Below are positions 27,393-36,292 of a stretch of DNA of 64,000 nt, piece after piece; the first letter of the stretch is position 1; the number at the start of each line of letters is the position of its first letter. Made by a program: the position numbers and the translations under genes. This DNA is from Nitrospirillum sp034653355 (GTDB lineage: Bacteria > Pseudomonadota > Alphaproteobacteria > Azospirillales > Azospirillaceae), in contig NZ_JAYEER010000001.1 of NCBI RefSeq assembly GCF_034653355.1, forward strand, positions 1,426,001-1,490,000. Reading direction: 5' to 3'. The notes under the pieces were generated by a model that made no database searches, was not told the DNA's origin, and worked only from the letters and a program-made list of their open reading frames with translations.

Positions 27393-27455
27393 CCGGAGAG
27401 TTCCGGGGAGCGCAGTGGACTGGAAATCGAGGAAGGCAGGCCGGTGGATGCCGGT
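27393..27455 (+). promoter_or_regulatory. Two-hairpin leader element, copy B
   Basis: 63 bases. Hairpin 1: CCGG (27393-27396) / CCGG (27403-27406), extendable by an A-T pair. A 33-base linker follows with GGAGCGCAGTGGACTGGAAA and CGAGGA, matching copy A at most positions. Hairpin 2: GCCGGT, loop GGAT, GCCGGT (27440-27455). It starts six bases after the S10 copy 4 stop and ends 31 bases before the permease ATG. Confidence 0.5.
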
Positions 27456-27486
27456 GTCTGCCGTCTGAGTGACTAAGCAGGATCTA

Positions 27487-28794
27487 ATGAGCGACAGCAA
27501 GGCCGGCCTGAAACAGCGCGTCACCTTGATTGACCTGGTGATGCTGGGGGCGGGGACCGCCATCGGGGCCGCCATCTTCTCCGTGCTCGGACCCGCCACC
27601 CAGGTGGGGGGCGCCGGTATTCTGGTGGCGGCGGGCCTGGCCGCGTTGCCCATGGTGCTGTTCGCCCTGGTCTACGCCTACATGGCCTCGGCCGTGCCGC
27701 GTACCGCCGCCTCGTACGAATGGCAGCGGCAGTTCAGCCACCCGGTCATCGCCTTTTCCATCGTCTGGCTGCGGGTGCTCAGCAACGCCGTGGTCATGAT
27801 CGTGCTGGGCCGGGTGCTGATGAACTACCTGGGCATGGTGCTGCCCCTGCCGGCGGTGCCGGTCATTCTGGGCCTATTCACCCTGATCTTCGCCCTCAAC
27901 TACCTGGGCGTGGCCGTGGCGGCGCGGGCGCAGACGGTGCTGATGATCATGCTGCTGGCCCTGTTCGCAGTGCTGGTGGTCAGCGGCGCCCCGCAGATGA
28001 AGCCGGAACTATTCGTGCAGGCGGTGACCGGCGGCTGGACGCCCATCCTGGCGGCCCTGCCGCTGATGATCCAGCTGTTCCTGGGCATCGAAACGGCGAC
28101 CGAGGTGGGGGAGGAGGTCAGGAACGCCAAGGTGGTGGTGCCCTGGGGCATCGCGCTGGGCCTGCTGCTGACCGTGGTCGTCTACATCGCCGTCTCCTTC
28201 ACCGCCCTCAGCGTCGTGGGGCCGGAGGAACTGGGCCAGACCAAGGCGCCCCTGCTGATGGTGGCGCAGGCCACGCTGGGCCGCTGGGCCACGCCCCTGA
28301 TCGTCACGGCGGCGGTGGCGGCGCTGATCAAGTCGATGAACGCCATCTTCCTGGTCTACGCCCGCTTCCTCTACGCTATGGGCGCCAGCGGCGTGCTGCC
28401 GGCCCCGCTGGGCCGCATCCACCCCCGCTTCGGCACGCCGCACGTGGCCACGGTGGTGGCCTTCCTCGCCTCGTGCACCGGCCTGCTGCTGCCGGACAGC
28501 CTGCTGTTCCTGCTGCTGTCCATCAACGTGCCGACGATGATGAAGTACTTCGGCTCGTGCCTCGCCGCCTACAACGTGGCGGACAAGCATCCGGAGGTGC
28601 GGGCCCAGGCCCGGTTGCGTTTCAGCCCCGGCCTGGTGAAGGCGCTGTCGGCCCTGGGCATGCTGGCCGCCCTGGTCATCGCCGCCCTGGGCTTCGGCAC
28701 CGACTGGCGGCCCTACGCCCTGCTGGCTGTCTGGTTGGCGCTGGGGCTGGCTTATTACGCCCGAACCCGGCGCCAGCGGTTGGCTGCCGCCTAG
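27487..28794 (+). CDS. APC family amino acid permease
   Basis: Inner-membrane amino acid/polyamine/organocation transporter, 435 residues, with about twelve hydrophobic segments. The opening TLIDLVMLGAGTAIGAAIFSVLG is the family's first helix with its unwound GAGxxxG motif; a later ETATEVGEEVRN segment also fits. The start at 27487 (MSDSKAG) has AGGA just upstream; a GTG at 27469 is possible. It lies last in the peptidase island and probably imports the amino acids set free in the periplasm. Its TAG stop shares the sequence CTAG (28791-28794) with the stop of the convergent DUF779 gene. Confidence 0.9.
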   Translation: MSDSKAGLKQRVTLIDLVMLGAGTAIGAAIFSVLGPATQVGGAGILVAAGLAALPMVLFALVYAYMASAVPRTAASYEWQRQFSHPVIAFSIVWLRVLSNAVVMIVLGRVLMNYLGMVLPLPAVPVILGLFTLIFALNYLGVAVAARAQTVLMIMLLALFAVLVVSGAPQMKPELFVQAVTGGWTPILAALPLMIQLFLGIETATEVGEEVRNAKVVVPWGIALGLLLTVVVYIAVSFTALSVVGPEELGQTKAPLLMVAQATLGRWATPLIVTAAVAALIKSMNAIFLVYARFLYAMGASGVLPAPLGRIHPRFGTPHVATVVAFLASCTGLLLPDSLLFLLLSINVPTMMKYFGSCLAAYNVADKHPEVRAQARLRFSPGLVKALSALGMLAALVIAALGFGTDWRPYALLAVWLALGLAYYARTRRQRLAAA

Positions 28795-29225
28795 CCATTC
28801 AGCGCCGCGTTCTCCTCATCCGTGAACAGCCGCGACCGGGTGAGGAAGCGCAGGCCCTCCGGCCCTTCCAGGGAGAACATGCCGCCCCGGCCGGGAACGA
28901 CGTCTATGGTCAGGCGGGTGTGCTTCCAATACTCGAACTGGGCCTTGCCCATGTAGAAGGGCTGGCCGCCGATTTCGCCCAGCAGGACGTCGCCGTCGCC
29001 GGTCATGAACTCCCCGCGCGGGTAGCACATGGGCGCGCTGCCGTCGCAGCAGCCGCCGGACTGGTGGAACAGCAGGGGGCCGTGGCGGGCCTCCAGCCTC
29101 TGGATCAGCGCCAGCGCCTCCGGCGTCGCGTCAACGCGCACCACGGGGGCCCGGGCCACCGTTTCCGATGGTCCGGGTTCCGCGACGGCCTGGCTGTCCG
29201 GGTTGGGAATGGCCAGGCCCGCCAT
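28791..29225 (-). CDS. DUF779 domain protein
   Basis: 144 residues, cysteine-containing motif GGCCDGSAPMCYP in the middle, as in DUF779 proteins that accompany acetaldehyde/aldehyde dehydrogenase genes. The ATG overlaps the TGA of the upstream aldehyde dehydrogenase gene by one base, so both are translated from the same message. Molecular role unknown; an accessory or metal/redox function is a guess from the cysteines. The stop overlaps the stop of the convergent permease gene. Confidence 0.88.
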   Translation of the reverse strand: MAGLAIPNPDSQAVAEPGPSETVARAPVVRVDATPEALALIQRLEARHGPLLFHQSGGCCDGSAPMCYPRGEFMTGDGDVLLGEIGGQPFYMGKAQFEYWKHTRLTIDVVPGRGGMFSLEGPEGLRFLTRSRLFTDEENAALNG

Positions 29226-30745
29226 CAGAAGAAGCCCAGGGCGTTGGGGCTGTAGCTGATCAGCTGGTTCTTGGTCTGCTGGTAATGGTCCAGCATCATG
29301 GCGTGGTTTTCCCGCCCGATGCCGGACTGCTTGTAGCCGCCGAAGGCCGCGTGCGCCGGGTACAGGTGATAGCAGTTGGTCCACACCCGGCCCGCCTGGA
29401 TTTCCCGGCCGAAACGGTAGGCGCGGTTGATGTCGCGCGTCCACACGCCCGCACCCAGGCCATACAGCGTGTCGTTGGCGACATGCAGGGCCTCTTCCTC
29501 ATCCTTGAAGGTGGTGACGGCCACGACCGGGCCGAAAATCTCCTCCTGGAAGATGCGCATGCGGTTGTTACCCTGGAACACCGTGGGCTGGACGTAGAAG
29601 CCGCCGGCGAGGTCACCCGACAGTTCCGCCCGGTTGCCGCCGGCCAGCACCTTGGCGCCTTCTTTTTTGCCGATGTCGAGGTAGGAGAGGATCTTCTCCA
29701 GCTGCTCGCTGCTGGCCTGGGCGCCGATCATGGTGTCGCCGTCCAGCGGGTTGCCCTGCTTGATGGCCTGGACGCGGGCCAGCGCCTTGTCCATGAAGCG
29801 GCCGTACAGGCTTTCCTGGATCAGGGCGCGGGAGGGGCAGGTGCAGACCTCGCCCTGGTTCAGGGCGAACATGACGAAGCCCTCGATGGCCTTGTCCAGG
29901 AAGGCGTCGTCCTGGGCCGCCACGTCGTCGAAGAAGATGTTGGGCGACTTGCCGCCCAGCTCCAGCGTCACGGGGATCAGGTTCTGCGAGGCGTACTGCA
30001 TGATCAGCCGGCCGGTGGTGGTTTCCCCGGTGAAGGCGATCTTGGCGATGCGGGAACTGCTGGCCAGCGGCTTGCCGGCCTCGACACCGAAGCCGTTGAC
30101 GACGTTGAGCACGCCCTTGGGCAACAGGTCCTGGATTAGTTCCACCAGCACCAGGATGCTGACCGGCGTCTGTTCCGCCGGCTTCAGCACCACGCAGTTG
30201 CCGGCGGCCAGGGCCGGGGCCAGCTTCCACGTCGCCATCAGGATGGGGAAGTTCCAGGGGATGATCTGGCCCACCACGCCCAGGGGCTCGTGGTAATGGT
30301 AGGCGATGGTGTTGTGGTCGATCTCCGAGATGCCGCCCTCTTGCGCGCGAATGGCGGCGGCGAAATAGCGGAAATGATCGGCGGCCAGGGGAATGTCGGC
30401 GGCGCGCGTCTCGCGGATGGGCTTGCCGTTGTCCCAGGTTTCCACCGTCGCCAAGGTTTCCAGGTTGTCGTCGATGCGCTGGGCGATGCGCTCCAGTACC
30501 CGGGCGCGATCGGCAGCCGAGGTGCGGCCCCAGTCGCGTTTGGCGGCGTGCGCCGCGTCCAGCGCGCGCTCGATATCCTCCGCGTTCGATCGCGGTATCT
30601 CGCAAATGACTTGGCCGGTGATGGGGGTGGTGTTCTGGAAATACTCGCCGGACGCCGGCGGCACCCACTCACCGCCGATGAAATTGCCATAGCGGCTCTT
30701 GAACGAGACCGGGCTGCCATACTGTCCGGGGGCGATCTTGGCCAT
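29225..30745 (-). CDS. NAD-dependent aldehyde dehydrogenase (AcoD/ExaC type)
   Basis: 506 residues, normal for the family. Catalytic Glu262 in LELGGKSPN and Cys301 in NQGEVCTCPSR; the second cysteine at 303 is typical of acetaldehyde dehydrogenases of the AldB/ExaC/AcoD group. IPWNFP and FTGETTTG mark the nucleotide-binding domain. It oxidises acetaldehyde or similar short aldehydes to acids in the cytoplasm. It has a strong sigma-54 promoter at 30807-30821 and is divergent from an AcoR-type activator, so expression is probably aldehyde- or acetoin-induced. DUF779 follows in the operon. Confidence 0.93.
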   Translation of the reverse strand: MAKIAPGQYGSPVSFKSRYGNFIGGEWVPPASGEYFQNTTPITGQVICEIPRSNAEDIERALDAAHAAKRDWGRTSAADRARVLERIAQRIDDNLETLATVETWDNGKPIRETRAADIPLAADHFRYFAAAIRAQEGGISEIDHNTIAYHYHEPLGVVGQIIPWNFPILMATWKLAPALAAGNCVVLKPAEQTPVSILVLVELIQDLLPKGVLNVVNGFGVEAGKPLASSSRIAKIAFTGETTTGRLIMQYASQNLIPVTLELGGKSPNIFFDDVAAQDDAFLDKAIEGFVMFALNQGEVCTCPSRALIQESLYGRFMDKALARVQAIKQGNPLDGDTMIGAQASSEQLEKILSYLDIGKKEGAKVLAGGNRAELSGDLAGGFYVQPTVFQGNNRMRIFQEEIFGPVVAVTTFKDEEEALHVANDTLYGLGAGVWTRDINRAYRFGREIQAGRVWTNCYHLYPAHAAFGGYKQSGIGRENHAMMLDHYQQTKNQLISYSPNALGFF

Positions 30746-30806
30746 GTAACGTGTCCTCCAGCTTGTTTTGCGCCTCAGGCGGGCGGTTTGCGCTGGCCTC
30801 TTAATG

Positions 30807-30821
30807 GCAAGCGCCGTGCCA
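30807..30821 (-). promoter_or_regulatory. Sigma-54 (-24/-12) promoter of the aldehyde dehydrogenase operon
   Basis: On the minus strand the sequence reads TGGCAC GGCGC TTGC, an exact match to the -24/-12 consensus TGGCAC-N5-TTGC. It stands about 60 bp upstream of the dehydrogenase ATG at 30745, on the correct strand. Confidence 0.88.
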
Positions 30822-30939
30822 ACGGCGTTGGCTCTTTCAGGAATGCCGCCGGATCAAGCCCTTAACCCCTGGCACTTAGGACGGGTTGCGGGGGCCGCCG
30901 ATCTGCCCCATGCTTCCCTCCAAAGACAGGCGCCGGACC

Positions 30940-30976
30940 TGTCGCGATGCGCGACACGTCCGCGACACCTGTCGCG
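30940..30976. promoter_or_regulatory. Paired palindromes, probable AcoR-type upstream activating sites
   Basis: Two dyads from the same half-site: TGTCGCG ATG CGCGACA (30940-30956) and CGCGACA CC TGTCGCG (30961-30976), centres about 20 bp apart, or two helical turns. They lie about 130-150 bp upstream of the sigma-54 promoter, the usual distance for enhancer-binding protein sites, and 18 bp before the regulator's ATG, so self-regulation is also possible. Confidence 0.78.
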
Positions 30977-30993
30977 AAAACGGGAGGATCAGC

Positions 30994-32859
30994 ATGGCGA
31001 ACGCCCCGCAAAGTCCGGCGACCGCCCTGGCCAAGGCACGTGAGCGGTTGGGGGAGGCTGGCGGCCTGGACGGCGCCCCCATTCCACCGATCATCGCCCG
31101 GTCCTGGCGCCGCTGCGCCGACAGGGGGCTGCGGGCGGATCGGCCCGCGCGCCAGGATCCGCTGTCCCGCGCCGACCTGACGGCGCTACGCGACCGCCAC
31201 CACACCCTGATGCATCTCGCGACACCGGAGCTGGACACCCTGCATCAGGCCATGCGCGACCTGGGCGGCATGGTGCTGCTGACCAACGACCGGGGGCTGA
31301 TCCTGGATGCGCGGGGCGATGCCGGCTTCGTCCGCCGCGCCCGCCGCGTCTCCCTGCAGGCTGGCGCCGGCTGGGGCGAGGATGACGAGGGTACCAACGC
31401 CGTGGGCACCGCCCTGGCTGAGCGCGCGCTGGTGCAGGTGAGGGGGGCGGAGCATTACCTCATCGACAACGCCTTCCTCATCTGCACCGCCATGCCGGTG
31501 ATGGACCCCTACGGCACGTTGGCTGGCGTCATCGATCTGTCAGGCGACACACGCGCCGCCCAGTCGGACGCCCACGGTCCCAGCGCCAGAGGCTTGGCCA
31601 GCTTGGCCGTGGCCCACCTGGAACATCGCTGGGCGGCGCAAGCCGCGGAGAGGCATGAGCTGGTGGTGCGCCTGCACGCCCATCCCGGCTGGCTGGGCAC
31701 GCCGCAGGAAGGCTTGCTGGCGGTGGATGACGGCGTGCTGCGCGCGGCCAGCCCGGCGGCCTTGGCCCTGCTGGGCCTGGACGCCGCGGCCATCGGCCGG
31801 GTGCGGCTGGACAGTGTGCTGGAGGGCGGCTTGGGCCGGGGCGATCGCATCCTGCGCACCGCCGACGGCGCCCGTCCGCTGCATGCCCGCATCACCACGC
31901 CGGGCAGGAGCCGCCCGGTGGCGCGCCGCCCCGCCGCCACCAAGGAGGCGCGGGCGCCCGCGACCGCCAAGGATGGCATGCTCTGGGACGCCACCACCCG
32001 GCCCCTGCTGGACCGCGCCGTCCTGGCGCTGGACGCCGGCATTCCCGTTCTGCTGCAGGGGGAGACGGGAACGGGAAAGGAGGTGTTCGTGCGCGCGGCC
32101 CACGCCGCCTGTGCGCGGGCGCAGGCACCCCTGGTGGCCGTCAACTGCGCCGCCATTCCGGAAGGCTTGCTGGAATCCGAGCTGTTCGGTTATGAGGACG
32201 GCGCCTTCACCGGCGCCCGGCGCGGCGGCCATCGCGGCCAGATCCGCCAGGCCGACGGCGGCATGCTGTTCCTGGACGAGATCGGCGACATGCCACCCGC
32301 CTTGCAGGCCCGTCTGTTGCGTGTGCTGCAGGATGGGGAGGTGACGCCGGTGGGGGGCCGGCCGGTCAAGGTGGACTTCCTGCTGGTCACCGCTACCCAC
32401 CGCGATCTGGCCGCCGCCGTGGCCGACGGCCGCTTCCGCGCCGACCTGTATTACCGGCTGAAGCACTTGGTGGTGACCCTGCCACCCCTGCGCGAACGTC
32501 CGCTGGACGGCATCATCGACGCCCTGTTGGCCAGCTTCGGCGCGGCCGAGCGGGACGTCCGCCTGGCCCCCGCCGCCCGCGGCATCCTGTGCCGCCACGA
32601 CTGGCCGGGCAATCTGCGCGAACTGGCCAACCTGTTGCGCACCCTGGTGGCGCTATCGCCGCCGGGGTGCTTGATCACCCCGGCCGACCTGCCACCGGAT
32701 CTGGCGCCCGCCCATACGGCACCGGCGCCCAGCCTGAGGACGCGGGAGGAGGACGCCATCCGCCAGGCCCTGGAGCGCCACCGTGGCAACATCAGCGCCG
32801 CCGCGCGGGAGCTGGGCGTGCATCGCAGCACCCTGCACCGCCGGATGCGGCCGGGCTGA
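30994..32859 (+). CDS. acoR: AcoR-type sigma-54-dependent transcriptional activator
   Basis: 621 residues: N-terminal GAF-like sensor region (GWGEDDEGTNAVGTALAE is typical of AcoR/acetoin regulators), a PAS-like segment around 245-300, an AAA+ core with Walker A GETGTGKE, the sigma-54 contact loop GAFTGA and Walker B MLFLDEIGD, and a C-terminal Fis-type helix-turn-helix (NISAAARELGVHRSTLHRRM). The start at 30994 has GGGAGGA upstream; an earlier in-frame start runs through the palindromic operators. It is divergent from the aldehyde dehydrogenase operon with its sigma-54 promoter, which is the obvious target. Confidence 0.92.
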   Translation: MANAPQSPATALAKARERLGEAGGLDGAPIPPIIARSWRRCADRGLRADRPARQDPLSRADLTALRDRHHTLMHLATPELDTLHQAMRDLGGMVLLTNDRGLILDARGDAGFVRRARRVSLQAGAGWGEDDEGTNAVGTALAERALVQVRGAEHYLIDNAFLICTAMPVMDPYGTLAGVIDLSGDTRAAQSDAHGPSARGLASLAVAHLEHRWAAQAAERHELVVRLHAHPGWLGTPQEGLLAVDDGVLRAASPAALALLGLDAAAIGRVRLDSVLEGGLGRGDRILRTADGARPLHARITTPGRSRPVARRPAATKEARAPATAKDGMLWDATTRPLLDRAVLALDAGIPVLLQGETGTGKEVFVRAAHAACARAQAPLVAVNCAAIPEGLLESELFGYEDGAFTGARRGGHRGQIRQADGGMLFLDEIGDMPPALQARLLRVLQDGEVTPVGGRPVKVDFLLVTATHRDLAAAVADGRFRADLYYRLKHLVVTLPPLRERPLDGIIDALLASFGAAERDVRLAPAARGILCRHDWPGNLRELANLLRTLVALSPPGCLITPADLPPDLAPAHTAPAPSLRTREEDAIRQALERHRGNISAAARELGVHRSTLHRRMRPG

Positions 32860-32870
32860 CACATGGCTGG

Positions 32871-33233
32871 TCACGGGACGATGATGGCCAGCGCCGCCTG
32901 CGCCATGGCGCGGTACCCAGCGTCGGAAGGGTGCAGGTGGTCGCCGCAGTCATAGTCCGCGCGGATGCGGTCGGGCCCCGCACGCCGGCAAGGGCGACCG
33001 CTTCGGTCCGGTCATCGCCGGGCAGGAAATCGGTGTGATGGTTGTTGTCCGCCTGCGGCACGGTGATCGGCCGGCTCCGCCATCCGGTTGCTATCCAGGG
33101 CAGCATCCGCGATTTTGGCCAGCAATTGGCTTTCCGCCGGCGTCAATGAGGCAGCCAGGGCAGGGGCCAGGGCGAGGCTGGTCAGGAGGATGGTCCAGAC
33201 AGCGTTTAGCCGGAAAATGCGCCTCATCCTCAC
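32871..33233 (-). pseudogene. Gene scar: signal-peptide remnant joined to the end of an SGNH/GDSL hydrolase
   Basis: The 5' part (33233 to about 33090) encodes a signal peptide (IFRLNAVWTILLTSLALAPA) and SLTPAESQLLAKIADAALDS, which resembles the start of exported M28-type peptidases. The 3' part (about 33080 to 32871) reads, across a frame break near 32973, ADYDCGDHLHPSDAGYRAMA, the C-terminal Asp-x-x-His block of SGNH/GDSL hydrolases. An in-frame TGA at 33012-33014 separates them. No intact protein results. Two gene ends seem to have been fused by deletion. The M28 link rests on a short stretch and is tentative; the SGNH ending is clearer. Confidence 0.5.
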
Positions 33234-35511
33234 GCCCGCAACTGGTCCCGGATCGGCAGGCTGCGGATGCGCTTGCCGGTGGCGGCGTGGATGGCGTTCA
33301 GCAGGGCCGGGGCGACGGGGGGACGCCGGGCTCGCCCACGCCGCCCAGCGGAGCGTCGTACTGGGTCGCCGGCATCAGGTGGACGCGGATGTCCTTGGGC
33401 GCCGCGTCGATGCGGGTGACCTGGTAGGTGTCGAAGTTGTTCTGCTGCACCTGGCCGGCCTTGAAGCTGATCTCGCCCAGCGTGGCCAGGCTGACGCCCT
33501 GGGTCACCGCCCCCTCCAGCTGCGCCCGCACGCGGTCGGGGTTGATGACGGGGCCGCAATCGAAGGCGATGTCGACGCGGGGGATGGTCAGCTTGCCCTG
33601 GGCGTCGACATCCACCTGCACGACGGCGGCGGCGTAGCTGGCGAAGCTGCGGTGGGCGGCGATGCCCCGGCCCTGGCCCTTGGGCAGGGGCTTGCCCCAG
33701 CCGGCCTCCTTGGCCGCGCGCTCCACCACACCGCGCAGGCGGCCGGTGTCATAGGCGTAGGCCACCGGGTCTTCGTTGTAATTCCAGCTGTCCGACAGGT
33801 CCGCCGGATTGATCTGGCGGGCCGGGCCGATCAGTTCCAGCAGGAAATCCTTGGGGTCGCGCCCCGCGGCCTCCGCCAGTTCGGCGACGAAGCTCTGCAC
33901 CGCGAAGGCGTGCGGGATGTTAGAGACGCTGCGGAACCAGCCGATGCGGGTGTGGCTCTCCGCCTCCGGGTTCTCCACCCGCAGGTTGGGCACGATCCAG
34001 GGCGTGTTGACGGCGCCCATGCCCAGTTCCGAGGCACCCTCATGCTTCACGCCGGCGGTGAAGGTGGCGCCGATGGACGGGGCCACCGTGCGGTGCAGCC
34101 AGGCCACCGGCTTGCCCTTGGCGTCCAGCCCGCCCTCCAGCCGCTCCACCGACACGGTGTGCAGGAAGCCGTGGTGCAGGTCATCGGTGCGGGTGTAGGT
34201 TAGCTTAACCGGCCGGCCATCCATGGCGCGGGACAGCAGGGCTGCCTCCGCGATGTAATCCGGCTTGGACTTGCGGCCGAAGCCGCCGCCCACCAGCGTC
34301 TGGTGGACGGTCACGTTCTCCGGCGGGATGCTCAGCACCTTGGCCACCGTCTCGCGCGTCGTCTGCGGCGCCTGGGTGCTGCCCCAAATCTCGCATTTGT
34401 CGCCCGTCACCTGGGCGGCGGCGGCCGGCGGTTCCATGGGCGCCTGGGCCAGATGGGGGATGTAGTATTCCGCCGTGACATGCTTGGCCGCCGACTTCAG
34501 CGCGCCGTCCACGTCACCCACATTCCGCACCACCTGGCCGGGGGCGCGGGCCGCCGCCTCCAACTCCGCCCGGTAGGCGGCGCTGTCATAGCTGGCGTTG
34601 GGCCCATCCTCCCAGGTGACCTTCAGCTTCTCTCGTCCCTTCAGCGCGGCCCAGGTGTTCTCCGCCACCACGGCCAGGCCCCCCTTGGGCAGGAAGCCGG
34701 AGGGCGGGGGCGCGTTGTTCAGCACCACCACCTTCAGCACGCCCGGCACCTGCAGCGCCTCATCCACGTTGTAGTGGCCCAGCTTGCCGCCATGCACCGG
34801 CGGGCGGGCGACCACGGCGTACAGCATGTTGTCCCGCCGCACGTCGATGCCGTAGGTGGCATGGCCGGTGGTGATGTCGAAGCCGTCGACCAGGCCGACG
34901 TCGCCCCGGCCGATGTAGCGGAACTTGGCCGGGTCCTTGAACACCAGCGTCTCGCGCGCCGGCACGGGCAGCGCGGCAGCGGCCGCCGCCACCTCGCCGA
35001 AGCCCAGGCGCCGGCCGCTGGCGGCGTGCACCAGGCTGTGGTGGTCCACCATCACCTCCGCCACCGGCACACCCCACTGCGTGGCGGCCGCCTGGGCCAG
35101 CATCTGGCGCGCGGCGGCGCCGATGCGGCGCAGGGCCTGGAAGTGGTGGCGCATGCTGCGCGAGCCGTCGGTGTTCTGGTTGCCGTAGCGCGCCTCATCA
35201 CCCAGCGCCTGGTCCACCTTCACCTTGGCCCAGTCGGCGTCCATCTCATCGGCGATGACCATGGCCCAGCTGGTGCGCACGCCCTGGCCCATCTCCGCCC
35301 GATGGCAGAGGATGGTGAGGGTGCCGTCGGCGGCCACGGCGACGAATAGGCGCGGGTCGTCCTTCACTCCGCCCGGCATGGCGTCGCCGCCATACTTCTT
35401 GGGCGCATCCTCCGCCAGGGCGACCGGGCCGAGCCCACCGGCCAGGATGAAGGTGCCGGCACCCAGGCCCATCAGGACGGCGCGGCGGCTAAGGTTGGTG
35501 ATGCCGTTCAT
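33230..35511 (-). pseudogene. iorB: Isoquinoline 1-oxidoreductase beta subunit-like molybdoenzyme, one-base frameshift near the end
   Basis: Large molybdopterin-binding subunit of the xanthine dehydrogenase family, IorB/aldehyde-dehydrogenase type. It begins with a Tat signal (NLSRRAVLMGLGAGTFILAG), so it is exported. EMGQGVRTSWAMVIADEMD, GGGFGRKS and the C-terminal GGVGEPG are family landmarks. The frame breaks in the six-G tract 33317-33322 (plus strand), after GGVGEPG; the true end (ALLNAIHAATGKRIRSLPI) continues in another frame to the stop at 33230. One extra G would restore a 760-residue protein. The ATG overlaps the TGA of the 2Fe-2S subunit gene by one base. Substrate unknown. Confidence 0.87.
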
Positions 35512-35996
35512 CACTTCGCACTCCCGCCGCTGGCCGTCTTGCGCTGCACTTCGCCGGCCGCGCGCTTGATGGCGGCGCGGATGCGGGGGTAGGTCGCGCA
35601 GCGGCAGATGTTGCCGCTCATGGCATCGTCGATGGCTTCGTCGCTGGGGTGGGGCGTGTCCTTCAGCAGGGCCGCCGCCGACATGATCTGCCCGGCCTGG
35701 CAATAGCCGCACTGGGCCACGTTCAGCTCCCGCCATGCCACCTGCACCGGGTGCATGCCGTCGGGCGACAGGCCCTCGATGGTGGTGACGGCCACGCCGG
35801 ACAGGTCGCCCAGCGTCGTCTGGCAACTGCGGATGGGGGCGCCGTCCGCGTGCACGGTGCAGGCGCCGCACAGCGCCTCGCCACAGCCGAACTTGGTGCC
35901 GGTCAGGCCCTGGACATCGCGCAAATACCACAGCAGGGGCATCTCTGGATCGCCCTCGAAACGCTGCGCCTGTCCGTTCAGCGTGAACGTGATCAT
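35511..35996 (-). CDS. iorA: 2Fe-2S subunit of an isoquinoline oxidoreductase-like molybdoenzyme
   Basis: 161 residues with two iron-sulfur clusters: plant-type ferredoxin motif CGEALCGACTVHADG and the C-terminal CGYCQAGQ...CRC motif. It passes electrons from the molybdenum subunit encoded by the next gene, with which it overlaps by one base (TGATG). The start at 35996 (MITFTLNGQ) fits the family length and has GGCGG upstream; longer readings add an unrelated basic stretch. No FAD subunit gene is adjacent, as is usual for the IorAB type. Confidence 0.92.
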   Translation of the reverse strand: MITFTLNGQAQRFEGDPEMPLLWYLRDVQGLTGTKFGCGEALCGACTVHADGAPIRSCQTTLGDLSGVAVTTIEGLSPDGMHPVQVAWRELNVAQCGYCQAGQIMSAAALLKDTPHPSDEAIDDAMSGNICRCATYPRIRAAIKRAAGEVQRKTASGGSAK

Positions 35997-36292
35997 GTCA
36001 ACCGCCATCCATTGTCGTGCTGGGCCTTCACCGTTGCGGCGGTGAACAGCCGATGCCCATTCTGCCACCGGTCCCGAAAGAGGGGAACCGTTCTCGGACG
36101 CCACGGTGACGCAGGCCAACGGGCACGCCATCGGCGAAACCGGAATATGCAACAAGATCAAGGTCGCTATCGGCGCGTCCCTCGGGTGGTATACAGCTTC
36201 GGCGTGCATGAGTTTGGGCGGCTCGTCCGGCTAGGGTGTGCCCATCCAGCGGGCCGCCCCTCCCGGTCCGCCCCGACAGGATTCAACCTCCC

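Noticed and set aside
3280..28794. Lasso peptide or other RiPP biosynthetic cluster (suggested by the hydrolases and TonB receptor)
   Set aside because: No precursor peptide, cyclase, leader protease or ABC exporter is visible; the enzymes look degradative rather than biosynthetic.
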